From NCBI GenBank assembly GCA_032229625.1, contig JAVTVZ010000140.1, positions 1-51,099 on the forward strand: a DNA stretch of 51,099 nucleotides, written 5' to 3'. The translations under genes were made by a program, and so were the position numbers. The DNA comes from Kineosphaera sp032229625. GTDB lineage: Bacteria; Actinomycetota; Actinomycetes; Actinomycetales; Dermatophilaceae. This document shows positions 6,788-14,627 of this stretch, one piece after another (position 1 is the first letter of the stretch; every line of letters starts with the position of its first letter). The notes under the pieces are model-generated. The model made no database searches. It was not told the origin of the DNA and saw nothing but the letters and a program-made list of their open reading frames with translations.

Positions 6788-9700
6788 ATGGCCGGCATCG
6801 AGCGAGGGCAGAGCACCCCGTCCACCTGGCTGGCGAAGCTGGGGTTCGACGACGGCAAGCGGGCGCTGGCGCTCGCCGGGTCGCCCGAGCTCGCAGGCCT
6901 GGTCGACCTGGACGGCGACGAGACCGGCCTGCTGCGCGCCCTGGCCTACGCGGCCGAGCCAACGCTCGCGCTGCTCGCGCTCGTCCGGCTGCTCGAGGCC
7001 GTCGACCGGCCGGGCGGCCAGGAGGAGCCCGACCCCCAGGGGCAGCGGCTGCGGGAGCTGCTCGGCGCGCACAGCGACGCCCGCGACCGGCTGCTCGCGG
7101 TGCTCGGCGCCTCCGCGGCGCTCGGTGACCACCTCGCCCGGCACCCCGGGCACTGGCCCGCGGCGGCCTACGCCGAGCCCCTCGACGCGGCGCAGCGCGC
7201 CCGGCGCCTGGTCGCCGCCGTCAGCCCCCAGGAGCGGGGCCAGCGGTACGCCGAGGACGCGCTGCGGCTGGCCTACCGCCAGCAGTTGCTCGGCATCGCC
7301 GCGCTCGACCTGACCGCCGCCGACCCCTCGGCCGTCATGCCGCAGGCCGGGCAGGCGCTGGCCGACCTGGCCGCGGCGTCCCTCGAGGCGAGCCTGGCGA
7401 TCGCCGTCGAGCAGCACCCCGAGGCGGCCGCCCGGGCCCGGCTCGCCGTGATCGGCATGGGCAAGGCCGGCGGCAGCGAGCTCAACTACGTCTCCGACGT
7501 CGACGTGATCTTCGTCGCCGAGCCCGCCGCGCGACCCGCCACGCCACCCGCCGCGCCGGCGGATCCCGAGGCGTCGGAGGCGAGCCCGGAGCCGTCGGGC
7601 GGGCCCGTCGACGAGGCCGACGCGATGGCGGCCGCCACGCTGCTGGCGACCGCGGTGATGCGCGGCTGCTCGGCGTCCACCGCCGAGGGCACGCTGTGGC
7701 CCGTCGACGCCGCCCTGCGCCCCGAGGGCAAGCAGGGTGCGCTCGTGCGCACCGTCGCCGGCCACGTCGCCTACTACAAGCGGTGGGCCAAGACCTGGGA
7801 GTTCCAGGCGCTGCTCAAGGCCCGGGTCGTCGCCGGCGACCCCGACGTCGGGCAGGCCTACCTCGACGGGGTCACGCCGATGGTGTGGGAGGCCTCCGCG
7901 CGGCCCAACTTCGTCGAGGACGTCCAGGCCATGCGCCGCCGCGTCGAGAAGCACGTGCCGAGCCGCGAGGCCGAGCGGCAGGTCAAGCTCGGGGTCGGCG
8001 GCCTGCGCGACGTCGAGTTCGCCGTGCAGCTGCTGCAGCTCGTGCACGGCCGCCACGACGAGTCGCTGCGCTCGTCGACGACGCTCGTGGCGCTGGGTGC
8101 GCTGGCCGCGGGCGGCTACATCGGGCGCGAGGACGCGGCCGAGCTCGACAGCGCCTACCGCTTCCTGCGCAGCCTGGAGCACCGCATCCAGATGTCCCGG
8201 ATGCGCCGGACCCACCTGTTGCCGACGTCCCCGGAGGACCTGCGCCGACTCGGGCGGAGCCTGGGCCTGCGCGCGGAGCCGGACGCCCAGCTCGACGCGA
8301 AGTGGCGCGAGGTGCGCCGCGAGGTCCGCCGCATCCACGAGCGGCTCTTCTACCGTCCGCTGCTCTCCGCGGCGGCGCGGCTCTCGACCGACGACGCGCG
8401 GCTCACCCCGCAGGCGGCCCGGGAGCGTCTCGCGGCGCTGGGCTTCCGCGACCCCGCGGGTGCGCTGCGGCACCTGGAGGCGCTGACCGCCGGCACGAGT
8501 CGCACCTCGGCGATCCAGCGCACCCTGCTGCCGGTGATGCTCGGCTGGTTCGCCGACGAGGCCGACCCCGATGCGGGTCTGCTCGCCTTCCGGCGGCTCT
8601 CGGACTCCCTGGGCACGACGCACTGGTATCTGAAGATGCTGCGCGACGAGGGGCGGGCCGCCGAGCGGCTCGCGCACGTCCTGGCGCGCAGCCGGTATGC
8701 CGCCGACCTGCTCATGCGGGCCCCGGAGTCCGTGCGGATCCTGGCCGAGGACACCGGCCTGCAGCCGCGCACCCGCGAGCAGGTGCTGCGCACGATGCGC
8801 TCGGCCATCGCCCGCAAGGACGACGCGGAGTCCGCGATGGAGGCGGCGCGCGTCATCCGGCGCCAGGAGCTCTTCCGCGTCGCGCTCGCCGATCTCGTCC
8901 GCGCGGCCGACGCCGACACCGTGCGGCGGGCGCTGACGGACCTGACGGAGGCGATCCTCGAGGCCGCCCTCGCGATCGCGACGACGAAGGTCTCGATCGA
9001 GCGCCGCTCGCCCGTGCCCGCCGACATCGCGCTCATCGGGATGGGGCGGCTCGGGGGCGCCGAGTGCGGCTATGGCTCCGACGCCGACCTCATCGTCGTC
9101 CACGAGCCGCACGAGGGCGCCGACGAGCGCGACGCGCTGGCCGCGACGGGCGCGGTGGTGCTCGAGCTGCGCCGCATGGTCGGCCTCCCCGGGCCCGAGC
9201 CCGCCCTCGAGGTCGACCTCGACCTGCGGCCCGAGGGCAAGTCCGGGCCCGTCTCGCGCACCATCGAGGGTTACGAGGGCTATTACCGGCGCTGGTCGGC
9301 GACGTGGGAGGCGCAGGCGCTCGTGCGCGCCCGCCCGGTCGCCGGCGACCCCGAGCTGGGGCGCCGATTCGTGCAGGTCATCGACCCGCTGCGGTATCCG
9401 GCGGGCGGCCTGGAGCCGGCCGCGGTCCGCGAGATCCGCCGGCTCAAGGCCCGGATGGAATCGGAGCGGCTGCCGCGGGGCGCCGACCCGCGCACCCACC
9501 TCAAGCTCGGCCGCGGCGGCCTGTCCGACGTCGAGTGGACCGTGCAGCTGCTGCAGCTGGAGCACGCGTACGAGCAGCCGCGTCTGCGCACCACGAGTAC
9601 CCTGAGTGCCTTGCGGGCGCAGGTGGAGCTCGGTCTGCTCACGCCCGACGACGGGCGCAGCCTCGACGAGGCGTGGCAGCTGGCGTCGGACCTGCGCGAC

Positions 9701-9937
9701 GCGATCGTGTTGTGGCGGGCCCGCCCGGCCGAGTCCGTGCCCGCGGATCTGCGCGACGCCGAGGGCACCCACCGGATCCTCGGCGGAGGACCGGGCGAGG
9801 GATCGCAACTTGCGGAGCGCTACAGCCGCACGGCGCGGCACGCGCGGGCCGTCACCGAACGGGTGTTCTACGGCCGGCAGCCGGGCGTGGACGGGAGCGG
9901 CGGCGCTGGGTCCGCCAGGAAGGAGATGAGGCGATGA
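6788..9937 (+). CDS. glnE: bifunctional glutamine synthetase adenylyltransferase/deadenylylase
   Basis: A protein of about 1049 residues that attaches AMP to, and removes it from, the tyrosine of glutamine synthetase in response to nitrogen status. It shows the two-fold GlnE layout: an N-terminal nucleotidyltransferase domain with GMGKAGGSELNYVSDVDV (from about residue 223), a helical PII-uridylyltransferase-like linker, and a second nucleotidyltransferase domain with GMGRLGGAECGYGSDADL (from about 751), each keeping the G(S)DxD metal motif, and a C-terminal helical domain. The start chosen is the ATG at 6788 with GGGAG upstream; a GTG at 6764 in frame is the alternative. The expected substrate is the GlnA at 16-17.6 kb (Tyr402), since the adjacent GlnA2 lacks the tyrosine. 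The stop overlaps the start of devR. Confidence 0.95.
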   Translation: MAGIERGQSTPSTWLAKLGFDDGKRALALAGSPELAGLVDLDGDETGLLRALAYAAEPTLALLALVRLLEAVDRPGGQEEPDPQGQRLRELLGAHSDARDRLLAVLGASAALGDHLARHPGHWPAAAYAEPLDAAQRARRLVAAVSPQERGQRYAEDALRLAYRQQLLGIAALDLTAADPSAVMPQAGQALADLAAASLEASLAIAVEQHPEAAARARLAVIGMGKAGGSELNYVSDVDVIFVAEPAARPATPPAAPADPEASEASPEPSGGPVDEADAMAAATLLATAVMRGCSASTAEGTLWPVDAALRPEGKQGALVRTVAGHVAYYKRWAKTWEFQALLKARVVAGDPDVGQAYLDGVTPMVWEASARPNFVEDVQAMRRRVEKHVPSREAERQVKLGVGGLRDVEFAVQLLQLVHGRHDESLRSSTTLVALGALAAGGYIGREDAAELDSAYRFLRSLEHRIQMSRMRRTHLLPTSPEDLRRLGRSLGLRAEPDAQLDAKWREVRREVRRIHERLFYRPLLSAAARLSTDDARLTPQAARERLAALGFRDPAGALRHLEALTAGTSRTSAIQRTLLPVMLGWFADEADPDAGLLAFRRLSDSLGTTHWYLKMLRDEGRAAERLAHVLARSRYAADLLMRAPESVRILAEDTGLQPRTREQVLRTMRSAIARKDDAESAMEAARVIRRQELFRVALADLVRAADADTVRRALTDLTEAILEAALAIATTKVSIERRSPVPADIALIGMGRLGGAECGYGSDADLIVVHEPHEGADERDALAATGAVVLELRRMVGLPGPEPALEVDLDLRPEGKSGPVSRTIEGYEGYYRRWSATWEAQALVRARPVAGDPELGRRFVQVIDPLRYPAGGLEPAAVREIRRLKARMESERLPRGADPRTHLKLGRGGLSDVEWTVQLLQLEHAYEQPRLRTTSTLSALRAQVELGLLTPDDGRSLDEAWQLASDLRDAIVLWRARPAESVPADLRDAEGTHRILGGGPGEGSQLAERYSRTARHARAVTERVFYGRQPGVDGSGGAGSARKEMRR

Positions 9938-10596
9938 GCGACGTCCTGCGCGTCTACCTCGTCGACGACCACGAGATCGTGCGTCGCGGCCTGCGGGAGC
10001 TGCTGGAGCTGGAGGACGACCTCGAGGTCGTGGGGGAGTCCGGCACCGCCGACGAGGCGACCCGGCGCATCCCCGCGATGCGCCCCGACGTCGCCGTCCT
10101 CGACGCCCGGTTGCCCGACGGCTCCGGGATCGAGGTATGTCGTCAGATCCGCGCCGTGGACCCCACGATCCACGGGCTGATCCTCACGAGCTTCGACGAC
10201 GACCAGGCCCTGACCGCGGCCGTCCTCGCGGGCGCCTCCGGCTACCTGCTCAAGGACATCCGCGGCGGCGACCTCGTCGACACCATCCGCCGCGTCGCCC
10301 GCGGGGAGCGGCTGCTCGACCCGGCGGCGGTGGCCGCGGCCCAGGAGACCCTGGCGTCGCCGACGACGACCGACCCGCGGCTGCGCAGCCTGACGCCGCA
10401 GGAGCGGCGGATCCTCGTGCTCGTCGCCGACGGGCTGACGAACCGGCAGATCGGCGGTCAGCTCTTCCTCGCCGAGAAGACGGTGAAGAACTACATCACC
10501 GCGATCCTGGCCAAGCTGGGGATGGAGCGGCGGACGCAGGCGGCGGTCTTCGCGGCCACCCACGCCGACCAGTTGACCGAGCGCCGTCATCCCTGA
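9934..10596 (+). CDS. devR: DevR/DosR-type LuxR-family response regulator
   Basis: A 220-residue NarL/LuxR regulator. The receiver domain (5-125) has the acidic pair Asp11-Asp12, the phospho-acceptor Asp57 and the conserved Lys107. The helix-turn-helix domain (152-210) contains GLTNRQI and AEKTVKNYI followed by LAKLGMERRTQAAVF, a stretch nearly identical to that of Mycobacterium DosR, which makes orthology likely. DosR proteins turn on dormancy and anaerobic genes when their heme kinases sense low oxygen, NO or CO. The ATG overlaps the glnE stop (ATGA), so it is coupled to glnE translation here. A universal stress gene and a DevS-like kinase follow directly. Confidence 0.92.
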   Translation: MSDVLRVYLVDDHEIVRRGLRELLELEDDLEVVGESGTADEATRRIPAMRPDVAVLDARLPDGSGIEVCRQIRAVDPTIHGLILTSFDDDQALTAAVLAGASGYLLKDIRGGDLVDTIRRVARGERLLDPAAVAAAQETLASPTTTDPRLRSLTPQERRILVLVADGLTNRQIGGQLFLAEKTVKNYITAILAKLGMERRTQAAVFAATHADQLTERRHP

Positions 10597-10697
10597 CCTG
10601 CCCACCGGTCCCGGTGCGCGGGCCGGGGCGCGTCCTGCCCGGGCCGCGACGCCCCTGCCCGTGACCCCGGCTCGTGACGGCTCGTCCGTGACCGCCG

Positions 10698-10717
10698 CTG
10701 GGGACCAAGGGCCCTGG
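10698..10717 (+). promoter_or_regulatory. DosR-box-like palindrome upstream of the universal stress gene
   Basis: The site contains GGGACC-AA-GGGCCC, close to the DosR consensus TTSGGGACTWWAGTCCCSAA: the GGGAC and CCC half-site bases and the two central A/T positions all agree. It lies about 33 bp before the ATG of a universal stress protein gene, a classical type of DosR target, and between devR and devS. Basis is visual match to the known consensus. Confidence 0.6.
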
Positions 10718-10749
10718 GGCCTGCGACGACGCCGAGTGAGGGTAAGTGC

Positions 10750-11280
10750 ATGACGGAGAGCAAGTGGGCGCTGACGCCGCCTTTCACCGGCATCGTCGCT
10801 CGTGACGTCGTCGCAGGCCTCACCGCTGCGGACCGCGCGCACGCGGTGGCGCGCGCCGCGGTGAAGGAAGCCGCCGTCCGCGGCGCCCGCGTGCGCTTCC
10901 TCCATGTCGTCTCGCCCGACACCCCGGCCGCCGAGCGCGAGGCCGGCGACAGCGGCATGTTCGCCGGCGCGTTGCGGGCGCTGCGCGAGTTCCCCCGGGT
11001 GCCGGTGACGTTCGAGGTCGCCGAGGGCGAGCCCGGCCCGGTCCTCGTGGAGCGCAGCACCGACGCCAGCATCCTCGTCATCGCCGCCGAGGAGCCCGAC
11101 GACGCCGGCGATGCCGCGCCGGGCCCGTCGCCGCGTCCCCGCGGCGACGCCACGCGCCCCGGGGCGGGTCTCGCCGCGCCGTTGTCCGCGGCGGCCTACT
11201 GTCATCGGCACGCCACGTGCGACGTGCTCACCGTGCGGGTGCCGCGGCTGGCCGAGAGCGGCCTAGCATCGAGCGTGTGA
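10750..11280 (+). CDS. universal stress protein family protein
   Basis: A 176-residue single-domain USP-like protein: strand-helix start with GIVARDVVAGL, an RFLHVV strand near residue 49, ASILVIAAE near 105, and a final CDVLTVRVP strand typical of the family. The usual ATP-binding run GxxGx(9)G(S/T) is not recognisable; in its place is a Pro/Arg/Gly-rich insert (about 115-140), so nucleotide binding is doubtful. A GAGGG ribosome binding site lies eight bases before the ATG, and a DosR-box-like site lies upstream. The stop overlaps the GTG start of devS. Its place between devR and devS suggests a role in the low-oxygen or redox stress response; that is inference. Confidence 0.8.
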   Translation: MTESKWALTPPFTGIVARDVVAGLTAADRAHAVARAAVKEAAVRGARVRFLHVVSPDTPAAEREAGDSGMFAGALRALREFPRVPVTFEVAEGEPGPVLVERSTDASILVIAAEEPDDAGDAAPGPSPRPRGDATRPGAGLAAPLSAAAYCHRHATCDVLTVRVPRLAESGLASSV

Positions 11281-13034
11281 CCTCTCTCGGGCCCGAGCCT
11301 CCTGCGTCCCACCTGCGACTGGGCGCGCCCCCGGGCGCCGAGGCCCCGAGTTGGCCGGGGGCGGGGCTCGACCTCGAGGACCTGCTCGACGAGATCCGCC
11401 GCCGCGCCGCCGGCGCCACCGAGGCCCAGGAGCGGCTCGCCCAACTGCTCGACGCGGTCGTGGCGATCGGCTCCGACCTGGATCTGCCGGCCGTCCTGAC
11501 GAAGGTGCTGGACTCCGCGTGCAGCCTGCTCGGGGCGCGGTACGGCGCGTTGGGGGTACTGGACTCCACCGGCTACCAGCTCGCGGACTTCCTGACCGTC
11601 GGCATCGACGACGACCTGCGCGCCCAGATCGGTGACCTGCCGCGGGGCGGGGGAGTGCTCGGCCTGCTCATCCGCGACCCGCGGACGCTGCGGCTCGACG
11701 ACATCCGCACCCACCCGGAGTCCGTGGGCTTCCCCGCGCATCACCCGCCGATGCGCACGTTCATCGGCGCCGCCGTGCGGGTGCGCACCCGCGTCTTCGG
11801 CAACCTGTATCTGTGCGACCGCACCGACGGGGAGCCCTTCGGCAGCGACGACGCGGCGGTCCTGGAGGGCCTGGCCGCCGCGGCCGGCATCGCCATCGAG
11901 AACGCCCAGCTCTTCGCCCGGGCGAGGGGCCGTCAGGAGTGGTCGCAGGTCGTCGCGGAGCTGACCCAGACGCTGCTGGAGGGCCGCAACGAGGACGCGG
12001 CCCTGAGCCGCATGGTCAAGCGCACCCGCGAGCTGGGCGGGGCCCGGGTGGGCATGCTCGCGGTCCGCGACGAGTCGGGCGAGCTCATCGTCCGGGCCCT
12101 GGAGGGTGCCGCGAGCCGCGGCGCCGGGCTGGGCGCCGAGCTGAGCAGCCCGCGCTGGTCGATCCTGCTGCGGGAGCGGGTGCCGCTGCTGCTCATGGCG
12201 ATGCCGGGGGACCGGCACGTCGGTGCGCTGTCGGCCGAGCTCGCCGCGCTGTGCGGGGTCGAGCAGCTGGGGGCGTGCGCGCTCGTGCCGATCACGGTCG
12301 GCGAGGTCGAGGTCGCCCTGTTGACCCTCGGGTGGGACACCGACCGGCGCGGCGAGGCGAGCGAGACGATGGATCTGCTCACCCCCTTCGCCGAGCAGAT
12401 GGGGCTGGCGATCGAGGCGGGCCGGGCCCAGCGGCAGCGGTCGCGGTCGCGGCTGCTCGAGGAGCGGGACCGCATCGCCCGCGACATGCACGACCACGTC
12501 ATCCAGCGCCTCTACGCGGCCGGGCTGAGCCTGCAGGCGAGCGCGCGGCACATCGACGAGCCGGTGCGCGGGCGCCTCGAGCACGTCGTCGACGAGCTCG
12601 ACCTGGCGGTCAAGGACCTGCGCGAGGCGATCTTCGAGCTGCATCAGCACCTGCCCGAGGGCGGGCTGGGTCCGACCATCGAGTCGCTCGTCGCGCAGTT
12701 CGCGGCCAACGCCGGCTACGTGCCGGATCTGGCGATCGAGGGGCTGCTCTCGGAGGTGCCGCCGCACCTGGAGCAGGACGTCGTCGCGGTCGTGCGGGAG
12801 GGCCTGTCCAACATCGTGCGGCACTCGGGGGCGACCGATGCCCAGGTGCGCGTGAGCACGCTCGAAGGGCTGGTCGTGACGATTCAGGACAACGGGGTCG
12901 GGGTCTCCGAGCGGCGCACGCGCAGCGGTCTGGAGAATCTCGGGAGCCGCGCCGCGGGGCACGGCGGCACGTTCTCGTTGTCGGCGCGCACCCCCAGCGG
13001 CACGCTGCTGCGCTGGCGAGTGCCGCTGGGCTGA
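11277..13034 (+). CDS. devS: DevS/DosS-type GAF-domain sensor histidine kinase
   Basis: A 585-residue cytoplasmic kinase with two GAF domains (about 62-212 and 230-382), a HisKA_3 dimerisation segment with phospho-acceptor His405 (ARDMHDHVIQ), and an HATPase domain (about 495-583) with VVREGLSNIVRHS and DNGVG. In GAF-A, His146 and His156 are ten residues apart in HPESVGFPAHHPPMR, matching His139 and the proximal heme ligand His149 of Mycobacterium DevS, so heme binding and sensing of O2, NO or CO is likely. The GTG start at 11277 overlaps the stop of the upstream gene (GTGA), and the family N-terminus fits; a longer start at 11217 would bury 20 codons in the usp gene. Its partner should be the DevR encoded 0.7 kb upstream. 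Confidence 0.92.
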   Translation: MTSLGPEPPASHLRLGAPPGAEAPSWPGAGLDLEDLLDEIRRRAAGATEAQERLAQLLDAVVAIGSDLDLPAVLTKVLDSACSLLGARYGALGVLDSTGYQLADFLTVGIDDDLRAQIGDLPRGGGVLGLLIRDPRTLRLDDIRTHPESVGFPAHHPPMRTFIGAAVRVRTRVFGNLYLCDRTDGEPFGSDDAAVLEGLAAAAGIAIENAQLFARARGRQEWSQVVAELTQTLLEGRNEDAALSRMVKRTRELGGARVGMLAVRDESGELIVRALEGAASRGAGLGAELSSPRWSILLRERVPLLLMAMPGDRHVGALSAELAALCGVEQLGACALVPITVGEVEVALLTLGWDTDRRGEASETMDLLTPFAEQMGLAIEAGRAQRQRSRSRLLEERDRIARDMHDHVIQRLYAAGLSLQASARHIDEPVRGRLEHVVDELDLAVKDLREAIFELHQHLPEGGLGPTIESLVAQFAANAGYVPDLAIEGLLSEVPPHLEQDVVAVVREGLSNIVRHSGATDAQVRVSTLEGLVVTIQDNGVGVSERRTRSGLENLGSRAAGHGGTFSLSARTPSGTLLRWRVPLG

Positions 13035-13086
13035 GCGCGTCGACTCCGGCCTCCGATGCGCCCACGGTCCTTCATTCTCGGGACGG

Positions 13087-13113
13087 TTGAATCGTCAATT
13101 ACGGGCGTAGGAT
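13087..13113 (+). promoter_or_regulatory. marR promoter with overlapping TTGA-n4-TCAA operator candidate
   Basis: TTGAAT (13087-13092) and TAGGAT (13108-13113) form a plausible -35/-10 pair with 15-bp spacing. The -10 ends six bases before the ATG at 13120, so the message is likely leaderless. The inverted repeat TTGA-ATCG-TCAA (13087-13098) overlaps the -35 and is a reasonable autoregulatory site for the MarR protein. Confidence 0.5.
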
Positions 13114-13119
13114 GACGCC

Positions 13120-13815
13120 ATGTCCAGTGACCTCGCAGGCGCGCCCGAGGGCCGGCGCGCGGGCGGGCACGCGCTGGGGGAGGAGACGGTGCGAGCCGAC
13201 GACTCAGGGCGAGCGGCCGGCCTGGCCCGTGCCGAGGCCGAGGCCGTCGACATGGACGTGGTCGCGGCCGTGGACGTGGTCGAGGCCGTGGACGTGGTCG
13301 AGGCCGTGGAGGCCGTGGAGACCGTCGGTGCCACCGACGACGGGGTGTGGCTGACCGTGCAGGAGCGTGAGGCCTGGCTCGCGCTCAACGCCATCATGCT
13401 GCGCATGCCGGCGCTGCTGGAGCAGCAGCTGCAACGCGACAGCGACCTGAGCTACTTCGAATACATGGTCCTGGCCGTCCTCGCCGAGCAGGAGCCTCCG
13501 CGGCTGCGCATGAGCCAGCTGTCGTTGCTGACCAGCGGGTCCCTCTCGCGGCTGTCGCACGTCGCCAAGCGCCTCGAGGCCAAGGACTACATCACGCGCG
13601 AGACCGACGCGATCGACCGCCGCTCGACCAACGCGATCCTGACCCCGGCCGGCCTGGCGAAGGTCCGCGACTGCGCGCCCGGTCACGTCGCGTGGGTCCG
13701 GCACATCTTCTTCGACAACCTCAGCGGGGAGCAGCTCGAGCAGTTCTGCGCGATCGGGGAGGCCGTGCTGCCCCGCGTCGACCCCGGGGGAGAGCTGACG
13801 AATCACGGGCGCTGA
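13120..13815 (+). CDS. MarR-family transcriptional regulator with a repetitive acidic N-terminus
   Basis: A 231-residue protein. Residues ~75-225 form a MarR winged helix-turn-helix: DLSYFEYMVLAVLAEQ, the recognition part TSGSLSRLSHVAKRLE, and a wing with RETDAIDRRSTNAILT carrying the conserved Asp-Arg pair. The first ~75 residues are not part of the family fold and consist mainly of V-D-V-V-E-A units from an 18-bp tandem repeat. A shorter start is possible, but no GTG or ATG after the repeat has a good promoter or ribosome site, whereas the ATG at 13120 has a leaderless promoter. The ligand and targets are unknown; the adjacent sugar genes (13959-15662, opposite strand) or itself are candidates. 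Confidence 0.85.
   Translation: MSSDLAGAPEGRRAGGHALGEETVRADDSGRAAGLARAEAEAVDMDVVAAVDVVEAVDVVEAVEAVETVGATDDGVWLTVQEREAWLALNAIMLRMPALLEQQLQRDSDLSYFEYMVLAVLAEQEPPRLRMSQLSLLTSGSLSRLSHVAKRLEAKDYITRETDAIDRRSTNAILTPAGLAKVRDCAPGHVAWVRHIFFDNLSGEQLEQFCAIGEAVLPRVDPGGELTNHGR
13252..13323 (+). repeat. 18-bp tandem repeat (x3) plus 9-bp half units in marR
   Basis: Units at 13252-13269, 13270-13287 and 13288-13305 share GTGGACGTGGTCGAGGCC with a few changes in the first, then two 9-bp units follow. They encode the V-D-V-V-E-A run. All units are multiples of three. Confidence 0.9.
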
Positions 13816-13922
13816 CAGCGTTGTTCGAACATGCATCCAAGAGCGGGAACAGATCGGTCGCCGTGGGCGTCGTTGCCGACACGCGCGGATCCTGAAACCG
13901 CGCGCAACTCGGGGTGCACAGC

Positions 13923-13959
13923 GGCCGCCCGGGTCCGGTCCGCCGGCACCCGGGCGGCC
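13923..13959. terminator. hairpin terminator between convergent marR and aldolase genes
   Basis: Arms 13923-13934 and 13948-13959 are perfect 12-bp inverted repeats; the 13-base loop contains its own CCGG/CCGG pairing. It touches the aldolase stop codon. The 107 bp between the marR stop and this hairpin include a short palindrome TGTTCGAACA (13822-13831). Confidence 0.7.
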
Positions 13960-14621
13960 TACCCGCGCTTCGCCGCACCGCCGGTCGCGGCCTGCCCATA
14001 GCCGGACAGGAGGCGCCCGACGCGCGCCAGCTCCGCCTCGTCGAGCACCCGCACCGGCGCGGGGTAGGAGCCGGCCCGCAACTGCACGTCGCACACATAC
14101 TCCAGGTAGGCGGTCCGGTCGAGCACCGCCGCGAGCCGGGATCCGACGAGCACCGCCCCGTGATTGGCCAGCAGCGCCGCGCTGCGGTCCACGAGGGCCT
14201 CCGCGACGTGCGCGGCGAGCTGCGCCGACCCGAACGTCGCGTAGGGCGCCACCCGCACCGGGCCGCCGAACATCGCCGTGTAGTAGTGACTGGCCGGCAC
14301 GACATCGACGAGCGTCGACAGCGCCGTCGACGCCGGCGCGTGGGTGTGCACGACCGCGCAGTGCGCCGTGGACTCGTAGACGGCCAGATGCAGCGGCAAC
14401 TCGCTCGACGGCGCCAGCGGCGCCTCCACGGGCGCGCCCGACAGGTCGTGCACGCCGACATCGGCGGCGCTCAGGTCGTCGTAGTCGACGCCGCTGGGGG
14501 AGATCACCACGAGGTCGCCGCAGCGCAGCGACACGTTGCCCGCGGTGCCGACCACCAGGCCCTCACGGCGCAGACGCCGACAGGCGTGCGCCACCGCCTC
14601 TCGCTCGTCGCGCAGCAGCAC
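13959..14621 (-). CDS. class II aldolase (L-fuculose-phosphate aldolase-like)
   Basis: A 220-residue zinc aldolase of the class II aldolase/adducin family, which cleaves a sugar phosphate to dihydroxyacetone phosphate and an aldehyde. Zinc ligands and the catalytic acid can be placed by comparison with FucA: Glu74 (SSELPLH), His92 and His94 (VHTHAP) and His154 (ANHGAVL). The length matches FucA. The substrate is not certain; L-fuculose-1-P, L-rhamnulose-1-P and related phosphates are all possible. Translation starts at GTG 14621, seven bases after the stop of the polyol dehydrogenase gene, so the two form an operon. No kinase or isomerase for the same sugar is nearby. Confidence 0.85.
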   Translation of the reverse strand: MLLRDEREAVAHACRRLRREGLVVGTAGNVSLRCGDLVVISPSGVDYDDLSAADVGVHDLSGAPVEAPLAPSSELPLHLAVYESTAHCAVVHTHAPASTALSTLVDVVPASHYYTAMFGGPVRVAPYATFGSAQLAAHVAEALVDRSAALLANHGAVLVGSRLAAVLDRTAYLEYVCDVQLRAGSYPAPVRVLDEAELARVGRLLSGYGQAATGGAAKRG

Positions 14622-14627
14622 GAGCGG

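Noticed and set aside
6596..9841. Long minus-strand open frame opposite glnE and the end of glnA2
   Set aside because: Same cause: antisense shadow of high-GC coding sequence. The plus strand has both complete GlnE domains.
13822..13845. TTCGAACATGCATCC considered as a LexA (SOS) box
   Set aside because: Only one half-site agrees with the actinobacterial box; the second half has several mismatches and no SOS gene follows.
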